This document shows, in pieces, positions 62,758 through 64,000 of a DNA stretch of 64,000 nucleotides. The position numbers and the translations under genes were made by a program. The DNA comes from Terebella lapidaria. Lineage: Eukaryota; Annelida; Polychaeta; Terebellida; Terebellidae. The stretch covers positions 56,006,451 to 56,070,450 of the forward strand of contig OX424556.1 in NCBI GenBank assembly GCA_949152475.1, written 5' to 3'. Every line of letters begins with the position of its first letter. The stretch's first letter is position 1. Below the pieces are notes generated by a model. The model worked only from the letters and a program-made list of their open reading frames with translations. It was not told the DNA's origin and made no database searches.

Positions 62758-64000
62758 TTGCCAAGTCCTAGCTCTTTGAGCGATTGCTTCATTACTTGGC
62801 AAAATAAATTTTGCCAAGTATGTTGGTCAGTCATCTTGTTTGTTTGTTTGTTTGTTTGTTTGTATGTTTGTCTGTCCGTCAGTTTGCACGATAGCGGGCG
62901 CAATTCTTGTCGCATTTTCATGAAATTTTCACACAATATGCGCAAAGAGCATCCACATAAGCCTTTCGTTTCTGAAGGTCAAAGGTCAAAAATTGACGTC
63001 AAGGTCGTTCAAAAACCAAAAAATTAAAAATCGTAGTAACTCCAGTTATATTTTATTTGGAATTTCGAGATTTCTAGCATCGATTAATATGGCCAATTCT
63101 GCATCTTTTGATGTATGGCCGACAGCTGTTGAGTGAAAATTGACGATTTTGACTCCAGGTTAAATAGACGGGGGTCCGGAGTTTCTGGATCAAAAGTTTC
63201 ATGCATTGCTGTGCAGTCAATTCTTGTCGGATTCTTATGAAATTTTCACAGCACATGCCCACCAGATGTCGGCATATTCCTGTCGTTTCTCAAGGTCAAA
63301 GGTCAAGAATTAACGACAAAATCGTTGAAAAACAAAAAAATTAAAAATGGTCATAACTCCACTTTCATTCCACCTGCACTTCCAAAAGTGTCCACGTCTT
63401 TTATTATGGCCAATTCTGCATCTTTTCATGTATGACCGACAGCAGTTGAATCAAAATTGACGATTTAAACTCCAGGTGAAATACATGGGGGTCAGGAAGT
63501 TCGGATCCAAAGTTTAACACATTGCTGTGCGGTCGATTCTTGTCTGATTTTGACGAAATGCTCACATAATATGTGCACGGGATGTCCGCATAACCCTTTT
63601 AATTTGGAACATCATAGCTCTCAAACTGTTGTCACGGCAACAGAAAATCGTTACTGAAAAGCATTACATGAAAACGATAATAGCATTGCTATATGAAACA
63701 ATCCGCTTCACATCGCCAGCCACGTTAGTGCTGAGCGTAGAGCGTAGGACTTTGAATCCACAGACCCGGGTTCGATACTATCTCAAAACTAGTTTTTTTC
63801 TCCATTAAAAGATCATGTATTCAATTCCAAACAACGAAACAACACATTCGTAGTGTACAAAATCAGCAAATAAATGTAGCACGAGTAATCTTTATCGTTA
63901 TTATGTCATCATACTTAATTATTTCTCACTATGAATTCCTTAAAGTCATTTAACAGTGTCTCATTGGTTCCATTATGATCGTGTCCTTCATGCATCATAA
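62758..64000 (+). repeat. Class B monomer, cut by window edge
   Basis: Repeats 60200-61442 at +2,558 bp, with hairpin, TTTG tract, submonomers, tRNA-like module at about 63724-63784 and the start of the tail. The array evidently continues beyond the window. Confidence 0.85.

Larger units (their letters stand above)
33490..62845 (+). repeat. Two copies of a 10 kb block, 19,345 bp apart
   Basis: 33490-43500 and 52835-62845 have the same series of units at constant offset (tags 33496, 36374, 37459, 37977, 40855, 42328 and 43413 against 52841, 55719, 56804, 57322, 60200, 61673 and 62758). The sequence between holds the 4,458 bp tandem duplication. Correspondence ends in the TTTG tract after the 43413 and 62758 heads. 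Confidence 0.85.

Noticed and set aside
925-63027. Recurring plus-strand open frames of 84-89 codons starting at the monomer tag
   Set aside because: They start on TTG, cross the tag, the TTTG tract or the A body and stop before the tRNA-like module. They recur because the monomers recur. Residues change freely between copies, and no signal peptide or domain is convincing.

Overview
This is a 64 kb stretch of AT-rich eukaryotic DNA that looks like repeat-dominated, non-coding chromosome. I found no credible protein-coding gene, rRNA or intact tRNA. The (TTTG)n/(TCTG)n tracts, tRNA-derived modules, short palindromic elements and long AGGTCA-rich satellites suggest a metazoan, probably a marine invertebrate. 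The taxon is inference only, and I cannot name a species from the sequence.

Layout. From about 14.6 kb to the end, and again at 0.9-3.4 kb, the DNA is a head-to-tail concatemer whose monomers all begin with the same tag (TTGCCAAGTCCTAGCTC, continuing to GCGATTGCTTCA). I count 35 clear tag copies. Two monomer classes follow the tag. Class A is about 1,055-1,085 bp with two tRNA-Gln-like modules near +293 and +850. Class B is about 1.4-2.3 kb: a perfect hairpin, a TTTG/TCTG/TCCG tract, three submonomers of about 317 bp, one tRNA-like module and a tail. Between 3.5 and 14 kb lie three other tandem arrays: three copies of a 1,271 bp chimeric unit (C), about fifteen copies of a 267 bp satellite (D), and four copies of a 325-327 bp satellite (E). 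A second E array is at 23.7-25.0 kb. A block rich in CRE palindromes (F) fills 26.1-28.1 kb.

One A monomer was hit by a 1,789 bp composite element: two 468 bp repeats with terminal inverted repeats framing 853 bp whose edges are TTAA. The interrupted monomer is present five times with the same flanks, so it was copied by later segmental duplication. These include a 4,481 bp tandem repeat, a 4,458 bp tandem repeat (about 42.6-51.6 kb), and a block of about 10 kb repeated 19,345 bp downstream. Copies look nearly identical by eye, so either amplification is very recent or the assembly should be checked.

How the parts relate. Across otherwise different families I see the same grammar: a hairpin head, a TTTG-type tract, an AGGTCA-rich body of about 320 bp submonomers, a tRNA-like A/B-box module followed at once by a T-run, then a conserved ATCATGATCATG-type tail. 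Hairpin stems differ between families but keep base pairing, and heads lie nested one behind another. I propose a family of non-autonomous mobile elements, possibly rolling-circle (Helentron/HINE-like), that has turned into satellite DNA. The mechanism and any function are inference.
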